Shown: positions 1 through 8,816 of the stretch, piece by piece
Layout: each line of letters begins with the position of its first letter
Position numbering within the stretch: the stretch's first letter is position 1
Assembly: GCA_900474095.1 (NCBI GenBank)
Contig: UCOA01000056.1
Location: 1 to 57,089, forward strand
Length of the DNA: 57,089 bases
Direction of reading: 5' to 3'
Source: Hyphomicrobiales bacterium
GTDB lineage: Bacteria; Pseudomonadota; Alphaproteobacteria; Rhizobiales; Rhizobiaceae
Translations under genes and position numbers: made by a program
Notes under the pieces: generated by a model
Database searches by the model: none
What the model was told of the DNA's origin: nothing
The model's input: only the letters and a program-made list of their open reading frames with translations

Positions 1-2
1 GG

Positions 3-197
3 CAGGGCGTCTTCCGCCTGCCGGTGGGGATCGTCGAGACCACCGGCTCTGCGACCTATATCACCACATCGACGGATACCGAGGTGACGATTGTCGATAC
101 CACCCGCAGGCCGGTCAGAGCCGGTGATGTCATCGATGTGTCGATCCGTCCGAGCGATGTGCATGTTTTTGACGGAGACAGCGGGATAAGGGTCTGA
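3..197 (+). CDS. C-terminal end of a sugar ABC transporter ATPase (partial)
   Basis: The reading frame is open from the window edge to a TGA at 195-197, giving 64 residues. The segment is beta-rich, and its ending (VSIRPSDVHVFDG) is typical of the TOBE domain that closes MalK/UgpC-type ABC ATPases. The nucleotide-binding domain lies outside the window, so the substrate cannot be read. The SDR gene that follows 120 bp later may belong to the same sugar or polyol catabolic operon. The family call is moderately safe; nothing more specific can be said. Confidence 0.6.
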   Translation, partial: QGVFRLPVGIVETTGSATYITTSTDTEVTIVDTTRRPVRAGDVIDVSIRPSDVHVFDGDSGIRV

Positions 198-317
198 CAA
201 GACGCAAAAGTTTTTTCTGTATAAAAATACGTTGCGTGCCCTTGACAAGCGGGCCGCCGACAATGTTCCCTGTCGGCTAAACGGATGCAGCCGATTGCTG
301 CGACAGGGAGGACTGAC

Positions 318-1055
318 ATGGGTGGACTTCTGGCCGGCAAACGCGCCGTGATCACGGCAGCAGCGCAAGGCATCGGCCGCGCCGCGGCCGAAGCGTTCCA
401 GCGGGAAGGCGCGATCGTCACCGCGACCGACATCAACGAGGAAAAACTGGCCGAGCTATCCGCCCTTGGCATGAACGTCGCGAAACTCGATGTCATGAAT
501 GCGGATGCGATCTCTGCCTTTGCGGCGGGGACCGGAACCATCGACGTCCTGTTCAACTGCGCCGGTGTCGTCCACGCCGGGACGATCCTCGAGGCCAGCG
601 AGCGGGACTATGATTTCGCCTTCGATCTTAACGTCAAGTCGATGTTCAGGCTCATCCGCGCCTTCCTGCCGGGCATGATCGAAAACGGTGGCGGCTCGAT
701 CATCAACATGTCGTCGGTGGCCGGCGTTCCCATGGGCGTGCCGAGCCGCTTCACCTATTCGGCCAGCAAGGCGGCGGTGATCGGCCTCACCAAGTCGATC
801 GCCCTCGACTACATCAAGCAGGGCATACGCTGCAACGCGATCGCGCCTGGTACTGTGCAATCGCCCTCTCTCGAGGAGCGGATGAAGGCGCAAGGGAACT
901 ATGAGGAAGCCCGCGCCGCCTTCATCGCCCGCCAGCCGATGGGCCGCATCGGTCAGCCGGAGGAAATCGCAGCGCTTGCCGTCTATCTCGGCAGCGATGT
1001 TTCCAACTATACGACGGGCCAGGTGCACGTTATCGACGGCGGCATGAGCCTGTAG
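318..1055 (+). CDS. SDR-family dehydrogenase (DHRS6 / 2-keto-3-deoxy-L-fuconate dehydrogenase-like)
   Basis: A 245-residue classical short-chain dehydrogenase. The nucleotide-binding motif is TAAAQGIG at residues 13-20, with Ala in place of the first Gly. NCAG is at 80-83, the catalytic Ser near 132-133, and YSASK gives Tyr147 and Lys151. The stretch RCNAIAPGTVQSPSL resembles the mammalian DHRS6/BDH2 group and bacterial 2-keto-3-deoxy-L-fuconate dehydrogenases, so oxidation of a sugar-acid intermediate with NAD is likely, but the substrate is inferred only. The start at 318 has GGGAGG about 8 bases upstream; an earlier ATG at 285 lacks a good ribosome site. It follows an ABC ATPase tail, which fits a catabolic operon. 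Confidence 0.88.
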   Translation: MGGLLAGKRAVITAAAQGIGRAAAEAFQREGAIVTATDINEEKLAELSALGMNVAKLDVMNADAISAFAAGTGTIDVLFNCAGVVHAGTILEASERDYDFAFDLNVKSMFRLIRAFLPGMIENGGGSIINMSSVAGVPMGVPSRFTYSASKAAVIGLTKSIALDYIKQGIRCNAIAPGTVQSPSLEERMKAQGNYEEARAAFIARQPMGRIGQPEEIAALAVYLGSDVSNYTTGQVHVIDGGMSL

Positions 1056-1154
1056 CCCAGCGAACTACCGTCCCTGCAGGGAGCGCTGCTGCTATACATC
1101 GGCGCACGGGCGCTATAGTCTCTGATTGATCCAGAGAAGGCGCGCCGCAATCGC

Positions 1155-1562
1155 ATGACAGGGAAAGAATCTACCGGCCTCGTCCCCGTGCTGAGGATCG
1201 ATTTTCCTCGTGCCGAGCGGCTCGGGCGGGGCAAGATTGCGCTGCTCGAAAACATCCGCGAGACCGGCTCGATCTCCGCGGCAGGCCGCGCCATGGACAT
1301 GTCCTATCGGCGGGCTTGGTTACTGGTGAGCGCCCTCAACGACATGTTCAAAGAGGATGCCGTCTTGTCGCAGCGCGGCGGAAAGCAGGGCGGCGGCGCG
1401 GTCGTCACGTCTTTCGGAGAAGAACTGATCCGCCGCTTCCGGGCGATGGAGGAAAAGGCGGAGGCGGCGCTCGCGGGAGAACTGGCCTGGCTGGAGAGCA
1501 ATCGCAATCCCCACACAACACGGGCGGGTGATCCGGTTACAGATCCAGCGCAACGCTCTTGA
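1155..1562 (+). CDS. modE: Short ModE-like molybdate-responsive regulator (winged helix only)
   Basis: This 135-residue protein carries the LysR/ModE-type winged helix at about residues 20-90. Visible are [21 protein letters not shown], the recognition helix region [11 protein letters not shown], and a wing with GGKQGGGA followed by VTSFGEEL. These are family marks of ModE N-terminal domains. The C-terminal molybdate-binding Mop repeats of E. coli ModE are absent; the protein ends in a short polar tail. It lies tail to tail with modC and overlaps its 3' end by 26 bp. Its likely target is the palindrome upstream of modA (4188-4211). How it would sense molybdate without Mop domains is not visible; ModC or another partner could supply the signal. 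Confidence 0.8.
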   Translation: MTGKESTGLVPVLRIDFPRAERLGRGKIALLENIRETGSISAAGRAMDMSYRRAWLLVSALNDMFKEDAVLSQRGGKQGGGAVVTSFGEELIRRFRAMEEKAEAALAGELAWLESNRNPHTTRAGDPVTDPAQRS

Positions 1563-2604
1563 TGATGGCATGAACCGGCTTGCCGGTCTGCAGACCGAGC
1601 ACGTCGCGCGAGAGCGTGGTTATCCGGGAAATGATCGTTACTCCGCCGCAATCCAGACGCACATCCACCATGCCCTGTACCGCCTCGCCGATCCCCACGA
1701 TCGTGCCCGGCAGGATGTTGAGCGCGCTGAGGCCTTCCGGCCGGCTGGTGGCCAGCATGACGTCGCGGGCTGCAATCTGCAGCCGGACGGCCTTTTCCGG
1801 CGAGGCATCCAGATGCGGCACCCGGATCTGGATGCTGCCTGCGCGAATGACCGTGATCTGATGCTCGGCGTCCGTGTGGCCGACGATACCGTCGATCAGT
1901 GCTCCCGCTTCGCGACGGCTGACCGCTGATGACGGCGTGCTCAAGATCGTTGCGGCATCCCCGGACGCGCTGATCCTGCCGTTTTGGAGCACGATCACCC
2001 GGTTGGCCAACCGCGCGACTTCGGCGACCGAGTGGCTGACATAGACGATCGGAATTTCCGTTTCGTCCCGCAACCGTTCCAGATAAGGCAGGATTTCCGC
2101 CTTCCGCTCATCGTCAAGCGCGGCCAAGGGTTCGTCCATCAACAGCATGCGCGGATTGGAGAGCAGCGCCCGACCGATGGCGATACGCTGTTTTTCGCCG
2201 CCCGATAAATTTGTCGGTGCTCTGTCCAGAAGCGCGCCAACGCCGAGCAGATCGACGATGCGATCGAAATTCGGTCCCTGATGGCCGCGTCGGGCAAACC
2301 AGCGACCATAGCCGAGATTGTGCCGGACGCTCAAATGCGGAAAAAGCCGTGCTTCCTGAAAGACATAGCCGAAGCGCCGTTGGTACGGTGGGACAAAAAC
2401 ACGGGCCTCGCTGTCGACCAGAACATCGCCGTTGAACGCCAGTCGCCCGCGATCGGGATGCAGCAACCCGGCAATGGCGTTGATCAGCGAGGTCTTGCCC
2501 GACCCGGACCGACCGAAGAGCGCTGTCACGCCCCTGTCCGCAGAGAATGCAGCCTCGATGGAGAATGCGCCAAGGCGATGGCGAATGTCGACCTCAAGAC
2601 TCAT
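1537..2604 (-). CDS. modC: Molybdate ABC transporter ATP-binding protein ModC
   Basis: A 355-residue ABC ATPase that energises molybdate uptake through ModB. The Walker A motif GRSGSGKTS is at residues 31-39, the signature LSGGE at 133-137 and the Walker B end MDEP at 156-159, followed by a switch His in VSHS. The C-terminal third (from about 285) is a Mop/TOBE domain, which in this family binds oxyanion; it contains HAIIKSVAL at the end. The start overlaps the modB stop by 4 bp (ATGA), so translation is probably coupled. The 3' end overlaps the convergent ModE-like gene. Confidence 0.96.
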   Translation of the reverse strand: MSLEVDIRHRLGAFSIEAAFSADRGVTALFGRSGSGKTSLINAIAGLLHPDRGRLAFNGDVLVDSEARVFVPPYQRRFGYVFQEARLFPHLSVRHNLGYGRWFARRGHQGPNFDRIVDLLGVGALLDRAPTNLSGGEKQRIAIGRALLSNPRMLLMDEPLAALDDERKAEILPYLERLRDETEIPIVYVSHSVAEVARLANRVIVLQNGRISASGDAATILSTPSSAVSRREAGALIDGIVGHTDAEHQITVIRAGSIQIRVPHLDASPEKAVRLQIAARDVMLATSRPEGLSALNILPGTIVGIGEAVQGMVDVRLDCGGVTIISRITTLSRDVLGLQTGKPVHAIIKSVALDL

Positions 2605-3302
2605 GCGACGTCCACCTTCTTCGCAGCGAGGTTTGCCAGAACCTCCGAGACCATCAGCGCCGCCATGGAGATTACGATGGAAAAGATGGTCAGGCGAAAC
2701 GCGCCGGCGTCGCCGCCGGGGACCTGCGTAAACGTATAGATCGCCGAGGAAAGCGTCTGGGTTTCGCCGGGGATATTGGAAACGAAGGTGATCGTCGCGC
2801 CGAATTCTCCCATCGCCTTGGCAAAAGCGAGGATCATGCCGGCGATGATACCGGGCAGGACGAGGGGTAGCGTGACCGTCAGGAAGACCCAGACAGGGCC
2901 GGCTCCCAGCGTTGCGGCGGCCTGCTCAAGCCTGCGGTCGACCGCCTCGATCGACAGCCGGATACTGCGCACCATCAGCGGAAAGGCCATGATGGCGCAG
3001 GCAAGTGCTGCGCCCGTCCAGCGGAAGGAAAAGACAAGGCCGGTATATTCGGCGAGAGGCGCACCGATCGGTCCGCGTTTTCCAAACAGGACGAGCAAAA
3101 GAAAACCGGTGACGACCGGCGGCAAGACCAGCGGAAGGTGAACGATGCCATTGAGGATGGATTTCCCCCAAAAACGACCCCGGGCCAGGATCATGGCAAT
3201 GCCGAGCGCCAAGGGCAGGCTGGCGAACATGGCGACAACCGACACGCGCAGGCTGAGGCAGATCGCCGTCCACTCCGCGTCGCTCAAAACCAGCCAGTCC
3301 AA
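2601..3302 (-). CDS. modB: Molybdate ABC transporter permease ModB
   Basis: A 233-residue inner-membrane permease with about five hydrophobic helices. The cytoplasmic EAA-type loop ([20 protein letters not shown]) that contacts ModC is present. The apparent start is TTG at 3300-3302, preceded by GGGAGA at a suitable distance; no in-frame ATG sits at that place. It lies 72 bp downstream of modA and overlaps modC by 4 bp, so the order modA-modB-modC forms one operon. Length matches the family. Confidence 0.95.
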   Translation of the reverse strand: MDWLVLSDAEWTAICLSLRVSVVAMFASLPLALGIAMILARGRFWGKSILNGIVHLPLVLPPVVTGFLLLVLFGKRGPIGAPLAEYTGLVFSFRWTGAALACAIMAFPLMVRSIRLSIEAVDRRLEQAAATLGAGPVWVFLTVTLPLVLPGIIAGMILAFAKAMGEFGATITFVSNIPGETQTLSSAIYTFTQVPGGDAGAFRLTIFSIVISMAALMVSEVLANLAAKKVDVA

Positions 3303-3374
3303 ATGCCGTTCTCCCGTTCATGCTGGCCGACGATAGGCGCTCTGTCCCTTGGCGGATAGAGCGTCTCCCCATGC

Positions 3375-4169
3375 TTATTTCAGGACGGTGAAGCCCTGTG
3401 CCTCGAAGAGTGCGGCGGCTTCGGCCGATTTAACGAATTCGACATAGGCGGCGGCGTCCGGGTTCTTGCTCTCGGCTGTGATGGCGATCGGATAGACGAT
3501 CGGCGGGTGGCTGTCTTCCGGGAAGGTGCCCACGACCGTCACATCCTTGTCGGCGGCCGCATCCGTTTTGTAGACAATGCCATAGGGCGCTTCGCCCCTG
3601 GAAACCAGCAGAAGGGCTGCGCGGACGTTTTCAGCGCCGGCCACATTCTTTTCAACGGACGACCAGACGCCGAGTTTTTCAAGCGCGGCCTTGCCGTATT
3701 TGCCGGCAGGAACGGAATCAACGGCGCCCATCGCGAGTTTCTCCCTTCCAAGCAGGCCCTTCAGGTCGAACCCGTGCTTGATATTGACGGGTGCCGCATC
3801 CTGCTTGCCGGTGACCAGCACGATGTGGTTGCCGAGCAGGTTGGCGCGCGTGTCATCCTTGAGCAGTTTCTTTGCGGCGACATAGTCCATCCAGGCCAGG
3901 TCGGCGGAGATGAAGACGTCGGCGGGCGCGTCGGCCTCAATCTGCTTGGCGAGTGCCGAGCTTGCCGCGTAAGAGACGGTCGTTTCCTTGCCTGCTTCCT
4001 TTTGCCACTCGGCGTTGACGGCATCGAGCGCGTTCTTCAGGCTGGCAGCAGCAAAGACGGTAACTTTTTCAGCCGCGGCCGCCGGTTGCACCAGCTGCAT
4101 TCCGCTGATCCACAGAGCAGCGATGGTGCCTCCAAGAAATTTCAGCAGGCTTCGACGTTCATTACGCAT
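3375..4169 (-). CDS. modA: Molybdate-binding periplasmic protein ModA
   Basis: A 264-residue substrate-binding protein with an N-terminal signal peptide: an RR-containing N region, a hydrophobic core, and AAAA near residue 33. The mature part has VFAAASLKNALD, AASSALAKQI and GAVDSVPAGKYG, all typical of ModA, which binds molybdate or tungstate in the periplasm. I chose the ATG at 4169 because GGGGA lies 5 bases before it; an in-frame ATG at 4181 has no good ribosome site and would sit inside the operator region. It is the first gene of modABC and has a ModE-like palindrome immediately upstream. Confidence 0.95.
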   Translation of the reverse strand: MRNERRSLLKFLGGTIAALWISGMQLVQPAAAAEKVTVFAAASLKNALDAVNAEWQKEAGKETTVSYAASSALAKQIEADAPADVFISADLAWMDYVAAKKLLKDDTRANLLGNHIVLVTGKQDAAPVNIKHGFDLKGLLGREKLAMGAVDSVPAGKYGKAALEKLGVWSSVEKNVAGAENVRAALLLVSRGEAPYGIVYKTDAAADKDVTVVGTFPEDSHPPIVYPIAITAESKNPDAAAYVEFVKSAEAAALFEAQGFTVLK

Positions 4170-4187
4170 GCGTTTCCCCATCGGTGT

Positions 4188-4211
4188 CGAGATATTCCTG
4201 GAGATATAACG
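4188..4211 (-). promoter_or_regulatory. Candidate ModE-binding palindrome upstream of modA
   Basis: Read on the modA strand, the site is CGTTATAT - 8 bases - ATATCTCG. The E. coli ModE operator follows CGTTATAT-N8-ATATAACG, so the left half is perfect, the right half has two mismatches, and the spacing is exact. It ends 18 bp before the chosen modA start, a position suited to repression. A ModE-like gene lies in the same cluster. Confidence 0.72.
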
Positions 4212-4331
4212 GCGTGCCGCGTTTGGCTAGCATTATATTTCGGCAAATTGAAACTCGTTCGCCGCTTCTCGACGTTCACGCTTGCCAAGGACCATTCCGG
4301 CGTTAAATTCGGCGGCGTCTGACGGACGGGA

Positions 4332-5048
4332 ATGGAGAGGCCGGAAAACGCGATGGAATCGAATGTGACGATCGAGAAAAGCTGGAAAGCGGCCTTGGTG
4401 CCGGAATTCTCCAGCCCCTACATGGCCGATCTGAAGGCATTCCTGCTGCAGGAAAAACGCGACGGCAAACAGATATTCCCCAAGGGACCGGAGTATTTCC
4501 GAGCCCTGGACCTGACGCCGCTCGAGACGGTGCGGGTCGTCATTCTCGGGCAGGATCCCTATCACGGCGAGGGCCAGGCGCACGGGCTGTCATTCAGCGT
4601 CAGACCCGGCGTGCGGCTGCCGCCGTCGCTCCTGAATATCTACAAGGAACTGCGGAGCGACCTCGGCATTCCGCCCGCCCGCCACGGTTTTCTCGAAAGC
4701 TGGGCGCGCCAGGGTGTGCTGCTCCTCAACAGCGTACTGACGGTGCAGCGCGCCATGGCCGCTTCGCATCAAGGCAAGGGCTGGGAACGGTTCACGGATG
4801 CGATCATCCGTGCGATCAACGAACAGGAGCATCCGGTCGTCTTCATCCTGTGGGGATCGTATGCACAGAAGAAGGCCGCCTTTGTTGATAGGTCGCGCCA
4901 TCTCGTGATCCGCTCGCCGCACCCATCGCCGCTGTCGGCTCATAACGGTTTCTTCGGCAGCAAGCCCTTTTCCAAGGCCAACGATTTCCTCGTGGCGAAT
5001 GGGCGCGAGCCCATCGAATGGGCGCTGCCAGCCAATCCCGAGGCTTAG
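4332..5048 (+). CDS. ung: Uracil-DNA glycosylase (family 1)
   Basis: This 238-residue protein removes uracil from DNA as the first step of base-excision repair. The water-activating motif GQDPYHG is at residues 73-79, with Asp75 as the catalytic residue, and the second motif HPSPLS is at 197-202. [11 protein letters not shown] and [11 protein letters not shown] are also family marks. A second in-frame ATG at 4353 (MESNVT) is possible and is preceded by GGAGAGG at a longer distance. The gene stands alone, divergent from modA. Confidence 0.97.
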   Translation: MERPENAMESNVTIEKSWKAALVPEFSSPYMADLKAFLLQEKRDGKQIFPKGPEYFRALDLTPLETVRVVILGQDPYHGEGQAHGLSFSVRPGVRLPPSLLNIYKELRSDLGIPPARHGFLESWARQGVLLLNSVLTVQRAMAASHQGKGWERFTDAIIRAINEQEHPVVFILWGSYAQKKAAFVDRSRHLVIRSPHPSPLSAHNGFFGSKPFSKANDFLVANGREPIEWALPANPEA

Positions 5049-5064
5049 GTCAGGTCTGAGAGGA

Positions 5065-5265
5065 TCACGGCTCCGGCGATTTGGCCTTCCGCCGGGCGAC
5101 AACGCTTCGCGCCGGACTGTGAAAATTCCCGCGCGTCCGCGATGCCAACGCGATCGCAAAGGTCGAGAAGGCCCAGCAGCAGATCATCGTGATCAGGACA
5201 GGCGGATAGAGACCGCCTAGAATGCTTGGAAATCGCGTCCTGGGCGAGCAAATCGAAATCGTCAC
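5065..5265 (-). CDS. Possible small single-span membrane protein
   Basis: A 66-codon frame with a GTG start. Its middle is a plausible transmembrane segment (YPPVLITMICCWAFSTFAIA), followed by a basic tail rich in Arg and Lys. Codons from the hydrophobic segment onward are GC-rich at third positions, as in neighbouring genes. No family is recognised, the ribosome site is weak, and the start abuts a palindromic repeat at 5273. It could be a chance frame; homologues in related genomes would decide. Confidence 0.3.
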   Translation of the reverse strand: MTISICSPRTRFPSILGGLYPPVLITMICCWAFSTFAIALASRTRGNFHSPARSVVARRKAKSPEP

Positions 5266-5272
5266 CTGCCGG

Positions 5273-5304
5273 CTACAGCGCCGCGCGTCTTTTCAGACGC
5301 GCAA
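5273..5304 (+). repeat. Rhizobial palindromic intergenic repeat, copy A
   Basis: The copy begins CTACAGCGCCGCGCGTC and contains a perfect hairpin GCGCGTCT-TTTC-AGACGCGC at 5283-5302. The first 17 bases and the GACGCGCAA arm recur, in reverse orientation, at 22202-22263. The 350-bp stretch 5049-5398 otherwise holds only a doubtful small frame and the hairpin at 5359-5389. Confidence 0.7.
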
Positions 5305-5358
5305 AAGTCTATGCAGTAGCGCGGCCACGCCATTTCTGCAGGGCAGCAAGGAATGTTT

Positions 5359-5389
5359 CAACACGCGCGACGGGGCGCCGCGCGTGTTG
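5359..5389. terminator. Hairpin at the end of the type I secretion operon
   Basis: CAACACGCGCG pairs perfectly with CGCGCGTGTTG (11 bp) around a 9-base loop. It sits 10 bp past the stop of the minus-strand adaptor gene. There is no clear T-run on either side, so termination is plausible but not certain. Confidence 0.4.
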
Positions 5390-5398
5390 CCAGGGCGC

Positions 5399-6727
5399 TT
5401 ATTCCTCGCGGAATGTGTGCTGCAACTGTTCGGTCAGCGGTTTTGCGAGGTAGGAGATCACGGTGCGGTCGGCGATCTTGATGAAGACCTCCGCAGGCAT
5501 GCCCGGATAGAGGGATAGCCCCTTCAACTTGGCAAGGCTTTCCGGCTTCGGCTTGATACGCAGCGGATAGTAGGTCACACCGGTACGCTGGTCGGTGACG
5601 AGATCGGGCGCGATGGTCACGACTTCTGCGTCGACGATCGGGGTCGTGCGTTGGTTGAAGGCACTGAAACGGACTTCCACCGGCTGGCCCAGACGGATCT
5701 GGTCGATGTCGTGCGTGGCGATCCTCGCCTCCAGCGTCAGGCCGTCCGATCCCGGCACCACAACCATCAGCACTTCGCCCGGGTTGATCACACCATTCAC
5801 CGTATGCACGGCGAGCTGGTAGATTCGTCCATCCAGCGGCGAGGTGATATCGAGGCGTTTCAACTGATCGATGGCGGCGATGCGGCGGTCTTCGTATTCG
5901 GCGATCTTGCCCTCGACGTCGGTCAGTTCCTTGGCGTTCTCGGTGTGGCGATCCTCGTCGAGCTGCAGGATCTGCAGGTCGATCTCGCTGGATTTGCCGG
6001 CGGCCTGCGCACGGGAGGCGATGCGCGCACCGCGGTCGCCTTCGAGCTGGGCACGGTTACGTTTGAGCTCGGTCAGCCGCTGCATGGAAACCAGCCCCTG
6101 GCCGTAGAGCTTGTCGAGACCCGACAGTTCCTCATTGATCAGCTTCAGCGCATCCTCGATGGCAGCCAGCTGAACCGTCAGTCCCTTGGTTTCGTCGGCC
6201 AACTGGCCCTTGCGCGATGCGAGCTGGCTTTTCATGCCGACAAGCGCGTTCTTACGGCTGACAAAGAGCTTGCGCTCACTCTCTTCGAGAAGGGCGGCAG
6301 GCGTGCTTGAGCCCGAGGTGAGTGCGTTCAAGTCTTCCGGGATGACAAATTCGACGGCGCCGGTCTGCTCGGCCAGCAGACGGGCGCGGCGGGCATAAAA
6401 TTGCGCCAGGGTGTTCTGCACGATCGATAGATTGGCACGAACGGTCGTGCCATCGAGCGTGATCAGGGTCTGCCCGGCCTTGACGCTATCGCCTTCCTTC
6501 ACCAACACCTTGCCGACGATGCCGCCGGTCAGGTGCTGGATTTTCTTGACGTTGTTCTCGACCACGACGGTGCCGGAAGCGACGATCGCGCTCGACAGTT
6601 CGGTCGTTGCCGCCCACCCGCCGACGCCGACGACGAGGGCGAGGGCAAGGATCGAGACGGCGGTCATGTGCCGGGCGAGCGAACGGCGGGAGTTCAACGG
6701 CTTTGTTTCCATGGAGATATCGGTCAC
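5399..6727 (-). CDS. Type I secretion periplasmic adaptor (HlyD/PrtE/PrsE family)
   Basis: A 442-residue membrane fusion protein. A short cytoplasmic N-terminus leads into one transmembrane helix (about residues 20-45). A lipoyl-like segment (VKEGDSVKAGQTLITLDGTT) follows, then a long helical hairpin region to about 290, and a C-terminal beta-barrel part (DITSPLDGRIYQLAVHTVNGV). It would link the inner-membrane ATPase to a TolC-like outer membrane channel. Its start overlaps the upstream ATPase stop by 4 bp, so the two are coupled. Rhizobial PrsE is the nearest named relative I recognise; no secreted substrate gene is adjacent. Confidence 0.92.
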   Translation of the reverse strand: MTDISMETKPLNSRRSLARHMTAVSILALALVVGVGGWAATTELSSAIVASGTVVVENNVKKIQHLTGGIVGKVLVKEGDSVKAGQTLITLDGTTVRANLSIVQNTLAQFYARRARLLAEQTGAVEFVIPEDLNALTSGSSTPAALLEESERKLFVSRKNALVGMKSQLASRKGQLADETKGLTVQLAAIEDALKLINEELSGLDKLYGQGLVSMQRLTELKRNRAQLEGDRGARIASRAQAAGKSSEIDLQILQLDEDRHTENAKELTDVEGKIAEYEDRRIAAIDQLKRLDITSPLDGRIYQLAVHTVNGVINPGEVLMVVVPGSDGLTLEARIATHDIDQIRLGQPVEVRFSAFNQRTTPIVDAEVVTIAPDLVTDQRTGVTYYPLRIKPKPESLAKLKGLSLYPGMPAEVFIKIADRTVISYLAKPLTEQLQHTFREE

Positions 6728-8490
6728 GACGCGGACTCCTGTCCTTCACCCACGATTTTCAGTGAGGTAGAGCCGGCAATTTGCGGCGGGCGGTTTTGCT
6801 TGCGCAGAATCTGCGCAAGCACTTCGTCTCTCGGCCCGAAAGCCTGCATCCGTCCTTCGTTCATCATCAGCACCATGTCGGTGGCTGCAAGCGCGCTCGG
6901 CCGGTGGGCGACGACGACGACGATACCGCCGCGGGCGCGTGCACTCATGATCGCGTCGGTGAGTGCCTGTTCGCCCTCGGCGTCGAGGTTGGAGTTGGGC
7001 TCGTCGAGAACCACCAGGAAGGGGTCGCCGTAGAGCGCGCGTGCCAGTGCGACACGCTGGCGTTGGCCGGCGGAAAGTGCAGTGCCGCCTTCGCCCATCT
7101 CGGTTTCATAGCCGTTCGGCAGTTTCAGAATGAGATCGTGAACGCGCGCGGCACGGGCCGCGGAAACGACGGCCTCGGACGAAGCGTCGGCCGCAAAACG
7201 CGCAATGTTCTGCGCCACGGTGCCGGCGAACAGTTCGACATCCTGCGGCAGATAGCCGACGTAACGGCCGAGCCTGTCGGTATCCCACTGGTCGAGTGCA
7301 GCACCGTCAAGCCGGACAGAGCCGCGATAGGACGGCCAGATCCCGATCAGCGCGCGAGCGAGTGATGACTTGCCCGATGCACTTGGGCCGATCACGCCGA
7401 GCGCGCTGCCGGCCTTCACGGCGAAATTGACTTCGGCGAAGGTCAGGCGTTGCGCCCCGGGCGGGCCGCCGGCAAGATTTTCGGCGCTCAGCTTTTCTTT
7501 CGGCACGGGCAGTTCCAGCGGGGCGTCGCGCTCCGGCAGGGCGGTTAGCAGATCCTTCAGCCTTTGCCGGCTTTGCACGGCGGAAACGAAACTGCGCCAG
7601 TTGCCGATCGCTAGTTCGACCGGGGCGAGGGCGCGTGCCGTCAGGATTGAACCAGCGATGATGATGCCCGGAGAAGCCGAACCCTCGATGACGAGAACGG
7701 CGCCGGTGGCGAGAACTGCGGATTGCAGCGCCATGCGGGACACCTTGGAGAGCGCGCCATAGCCATTGGCGACGTCGGACGTCTCGCGGTTCTGTTCCCG
7801 GTAGTTGCTGTTTCGCACGTCCCAGAGTTGTGACATGCGGCCGAGCATGCCCATGGCCTGCATGACTTCGGCATTGCGGTGCGAGGACTGCGCGAAGGCG
7901 TTGCGCTGGTTGCCGGCCTCCGAGGCCCTTTTGGAGGGCGCCTGGGTGCCACGATTGGTGAGGAACGTCAGCGCGATCAGGATGATCGAGCCGATGACCG
8001 CGACGATGCCGATCCAGTAGTGGAACATGAAGCAGATAGCGATATAAAGCGGCAGCCAGGGCAGGTCGAGGAAAGCTGCCGGGCCTGATCCCGACAGGAA
8101 CGAGCGGATCTGGTCGAAATCGCGCAATGCCTGCAGGCCGTCGCCCTGAGTGCGCAATTTCAACGGCGCCTGGACGACGGCACGATAGATGCGGCCGCTC
8201 ATGGCTTCATCAAGCGCGCCGGCAATGCGCACGAACATGCGACCGCGCACCATTTCGAAGGCGCCCTGGAAAGCATAGAGCAACAGGGCCAGCAAGCAGA
8301 GCGCGACAAGGGTCGGGATGCTTCGGCTGGGCAGTACCCGGTCATAGACCTCCAGCATGAAGAAGGAGCCCGTCAGGTAGAGAATATTGACAAGAGCACT
8401 CGCAATGAACACGCCGACGAAGGCCGTCTTGCAGTCGCGCAAGGCCTGAATCGGATCGGTGATGCTCTGGTTACTTTTCGAATGTTTCAC
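6724..8490 (-). CDS. Type I secretion ABC permease/ATPase (PrtD/PrsD family)
   Basis: A 588-residue half-transporter: transmembrane domain in roughly the first 310 residues, nucleotide-binding domain after about 340. The Walker A is GPSASGKSS, the signature is LSAGQRQR (the form usual in the PrtD group, in place of LSGGQ) and Walker B is VVLDEPNSNLD. There is no N-terminal C39 peptidase or C39-like domain, which fits exporters of proteins with uncleaved C-terminal signals such as RTX proteins and glycanases. It pairs with the overlapping adaptor. In rhizobia such pairs export exopolysaccharide glycanases and adhesins, but several paralogues exist, so the substrate is unknown. Confidence 0.93.
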   Translation of the reverse strand: MKHSKSNQSITDPIQALRDCKTAFVGVFIASALVNILYLTGSFFMLEVYDRVLPSRSIPTLVALCLLALLLYAFQGAFEMVRGRMFVRIAGALDEAMSGRIYRAVVQAPLKLRTQGDGLQALRDFDQIRSFLSGSGPAAFLDLPWLPLYIAICFMFHYWIGIVAVIGSIILIALTFLTNRGTQAPSKRASEAGNQRNAFAQSSHRNAEVMQAMGMLGRMSQLWDVRNSNYREQNRETSDVANGYGALSKVSRMALQSAVLATGAVLVIEGSASPGIIIAGSILTARALAPVELAIGNWRSFVSAVQSRQRLKDLLTALPERDAPLELPVPKEKLSAENLAGGPPGAQRLTFAEVNFAVKAGSALGVIGPSASGKSSLARALIGIWPSYRGSVRLDGAALDQWDTDRLGRYVGYLPQDVELFAGTVAQNIARFAADASSEAVVSAARAARVHDLILKLPNGYETEMGEGGTALSAGQRQRVALARALYGDPFLVVLDEPNSNLDAEGEQALTDAIMSARARGGIVVVVAHRPSALAATDMVLMMNEGRMQAFGPRDEVLAQILRKQNRPPQIAGSTSLKIVGEGQESAS

Positions 8491-8816
8491 TGTAGAGGTC
8501 CTCGCAAGACGTCTGCCGCCTCAATGGAATGCACAAGCGTGCCACAATTAAAGTCGTACGACCCGTAGGTCTGTCGCGTCGGGAACATGCTTTTGCGCGG
8601 TCTTTTCCGGCTTTTTTGCGCTAAATATATGAATTTTTCGCGTTCTTTATCAAACGTTCCAAATATTGCCACAGTTTCCGTTGCGTTGCTCAAAAATATT
8701 TATTGTGTCTTGCCGGATACTTAGGCTGCCGCCCAGGTAGTCAGGCGCGTGCGCACCTTGCCTCAGTTCGGTCAATCGGCCAAAGACGAGGACGCGGCGG
8801 AGACAAGGGCTTGGGC
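8491..8816. other. Intergenic stretch between secretion operon and cobF
   Basis: A 326-bp gap, AT-richer near 8610-8710 than its surroundings, between divergent genes, so it should hold promoters for both. I searched for conserved cobalamin-riboswitch blocks and saw none. A 68-codon minus-strand frame at 8487-8693 has no recognisable features. Confidence 0.5.

Noticed and set aside
8491..8816. Cobalamin riboswitch before cobF
   Set aside because: The conserved sequence blocks are not visible in either strand.
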